Source: Opitutales bacterium
Lineage (GTDB): Bacteria > Verrucomicrobiota > Verrucomicrobiia > Opitutales > JAFGAQ01
Length of the DNA stretch: 7,714 bases
Reading direction: 5' to 3'
NCBI GenBank assembly: GCA_028704125.1
Contig: JAQVLM010000137.1
Span: 1 to 7,714 of the forward strand
Shown: positions 6,871-7,714 of the stretch, piece by piece
How positions within the stretch are numbered: the stretch's first letter is position 1
Layout: every line of letters begins with the position of its first letter
Position numbers and translations under genes: made by a program
Notes under the pieces: model-generated
Databases searched by the model: none
What the model was told of the DNA's origin: nothing
Seen by the model: the letters and a program-made list of their open reading frames with translations, nothing else

Positions 6871-6893
6871 AATGCTGCGGGGCCGCAGGGATT
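6863..6893 (+). terminator. Possible weak hairpin terminator after lysS
   Basis: CTGCGGGGCCGCAG (6875-6888) is a perfect palindrome able to form a 5-bp stem with a 4-nt loop. It starts 4 nt after the lysS stop. Flanking AATCC (6863-6867) and GGATT (6889-6893) could extend it across a 7-nt bulge. There is no T-run afterwards, so intrinsic termination is doubtful. The remaining intergenic bases to 7000 hold no clear promoter. Confidence 0.3.
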
Positions 6894-7000
6894 GGAGCCC
6901 AACAATCAGTGTCAACAGTCAGTGATTTTCCCAAGACAACGGTTCTCAAAACCACTTGATAACAGAGTTTATTGCACAAATCCTTAACAACGCATTGCCA

Positions 7001-7345
7001 ATGGAAAACCAGACATACACCCAACAGAACCAATCGTTGCTCAGCGGCATGAAAAAGATCAGCATGGCCCAATCGGAAGTCGTGCAACGTTTTCAAGCCT
7101 TGCATATGGCTTCCATGAAAGCCGGTGTCCTCGACGCAGCCACCAAGGAACTCATGGCCCTCGCCTGCGGAATTGTGTCCCAGTGTGAGGGGTGCATCGC
7201 CAACCACATGGCCTCAGCCCTGCGCGCGGGGGCATCCAAGGAAGCTGTTTTCGAAACCATCAGTGTTGCGATCATGATGGGTGGGGGGCGTGCGCTGGCC
7301 TATGCCGTCAAAGCCGTCGAGGCATACGAGGAATTCGCCAAATAG
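7001..7345 (+). CDS. Carboxymuconolactone decarboxylase / AhpD-like family protein
   Basis: This is a 114-residue all-helical protein of the CMD family. The conserved block is ELMALACGIVSQCEGCIANH (residues 50-69), with a CxxC pair (C62 and C65) followed by a His three residues later, then the helix KEAVFETISVAIMMGGGRALAYA. Members with this CxxC-xxx-H pattern resemble AhpD and often act in thiol-dependent peroxide or disulfide chemistry, but many have no assigned substrate. No lipoyl-dehydrogenase partner is visible, so I give no specific function. The frame continues upstream to a TTG at 6956; ATG 7001 is preferred because the extra 15 residues resemble nothing in the family and TTG is a rare start. 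No Shine-Dalgarno site precedes it. The 51-nt gap to the next gene, on the same strand, would allow co-transcription. Confidence 0.85.
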   Translation: MENQTYTQQNQSLLSGMKKISMAQSEVVQRFQALHMASMKAGVLDAATKELMALACGIVSQCEGCIANHMASALRAGASKEAVFETISVAIMMGGGRALAYAVKAVEAYEEFAK

Positions 7346-7396
7346 CTCCACTATCGGCGATTCCCCCGCTGTCACCCGGTTCGCCGTTCCCCAACC

Positions 7397-7714
7397 ATGC
7401 ATTTCCCCACCTTCCGTTTTTTTGCCAACGGTGTCCTGTTCCTTGTAGCATCCGGTTTACCAGCATCGACCATTTGGTTCAGCGAACCCGGAGACGACCC
7501 GATTGGCGAAGGGCTTCCTATCGGAAACGGACGCATGGGAATGCTGGTGCCGGGAGACATTGTCAAAGAACGCATTCCGCTATGTGAAGACAGTGTGTGG
7601 TCGGGTTGGCCCAATCCGGGCGCAGCAAACCCTGCGGCGGCTGAAGCACTCCCCCGGATTCGGGAACTCTTTGCTGAGGGAAAGGATGCTGAAGCGCAGG
7701 CATTGACCATCGAA
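7397..7714 (+). CDS. Glycoside hydrolase family 95 protein (alpha-L-fucosidase type), N-terminal part; 3' end outside window
   Basis: An open frame runs from ATG 7397 through the window end (106 codons). Residues 1-24 look like a signal peptide: a short basic start (R7), a hydrophobic stretch GVLFLVASG, then LPAS as a plausible cleavage region. Export to periplasm or outside is therefore likely. The mature start matches the GH95 N-terminal domain: IWFSEPGDD, then EGLPIGNGRMGMLVPG, the E-RIPL-C-EDSVWSGWPNP block, and ALPRIRELFAEGKDAEAQ. The family typically reads LNED(T/S)(L/V)WSG, so the Cys in place of Asn is unusual. GH95 enzymes release terminal alpha-L-fucose, or in some members L-galactose, from plant, algal or host glycans. 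The catalytic domain lies beyond the window, so activity cannot be judged. No Shine-Dalgarno site precedes the ATG; the upstream 20 nt are C-rich. Confidence 0.85.
   Translation, partial: MHFPTFRFFANGVLFLVASGLPASTIWFSEPGDDPIGEGLPIGNGRMGMLVPGDIVKERIPLCEDSVWSGWPNPGAANPAAAEALPRIRELFAEGKDAEAQALTIE

Noticed and set aside
6956..7000. TTG start for the CMD-family protein, 15 codons earlier
   Set aside because: TTG is a rare start, the added residues match nothing in the family, and ATG 7001 gives a typical length.
7355..7386. Inverted repeat CGGCGA / TCGCCG between the CMD and GH95 genes
   Set aside because: Only 6 bp with a 20-nt loop and no T-run; too weak to call a terminator.

Overview
The window looks like chromosomal DNA of a Gram-negative, LPS-bearing bacterium of fairly high G+C. 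My best guess is the Verrucomicrobiota (Opitutae-like). This rests on the mix of genes (marine-type GH95 glycosidase, LPS genes, housekeeping genes), on the form of the LysRS sequence, and on the lack of Shine-Dalgarno sites. It is an inference from general familiarity, not from a search.

Layout. Bases 1-474 (+) are the 3' end of gyrA, followed by a strong rho-independent hairpin (497-527). Converging on it from the right is a four-gene minus-strand operon (5227 down to 712). In transcription order it holds a DegT-family aminotransferase (kdnA), CMP-Kdo synthetase (kdsB), an iron-alcohol-dehydrogenase-family oxidase (kdnB) and Kdo transferase (waaA). A 134-bp divergent intergenic region separates it from lysS (+, 5362-6870). 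Next come a small CxxC carboxymuconolactone-decarboxylase/AhpD-family gene (7001-7345) and the signal-peptide-bearing start of a GH95 glycoside hydrolase (7397 to the window end).

How the genes work together. The operon encodes a complete route from Kdo to 8-amino-8-deoxy-Kdo (Kdo8N) and on to lipid A. KdnB oxidises the C8 hydroxyl of Kdo. KdnA transaminates the resulting aldehyde to Kdo8N. KdsB activates it as CMP-Kdo8N, and WaaA transfers it to the lipid A precursor. This chemistry is established in Shewanella oneidensis. Finding all four genes together between gyrA and lysS, in what looks like a different phylum, is the main result here. An amino sugar at the inner core would add positive charge to the LPS.

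Other signals: none of the seven start codons visible has a Shine-Dalgarno sequence at normal spacing; kdsB is preceded by a 41-nt leader with no G; LysRS carries unusual residues around its lysine pocket; and GyrA has a GyrA-box-like motif in a distal blade. I see no mobile element, CRISPR array, tRNA or rRNA.
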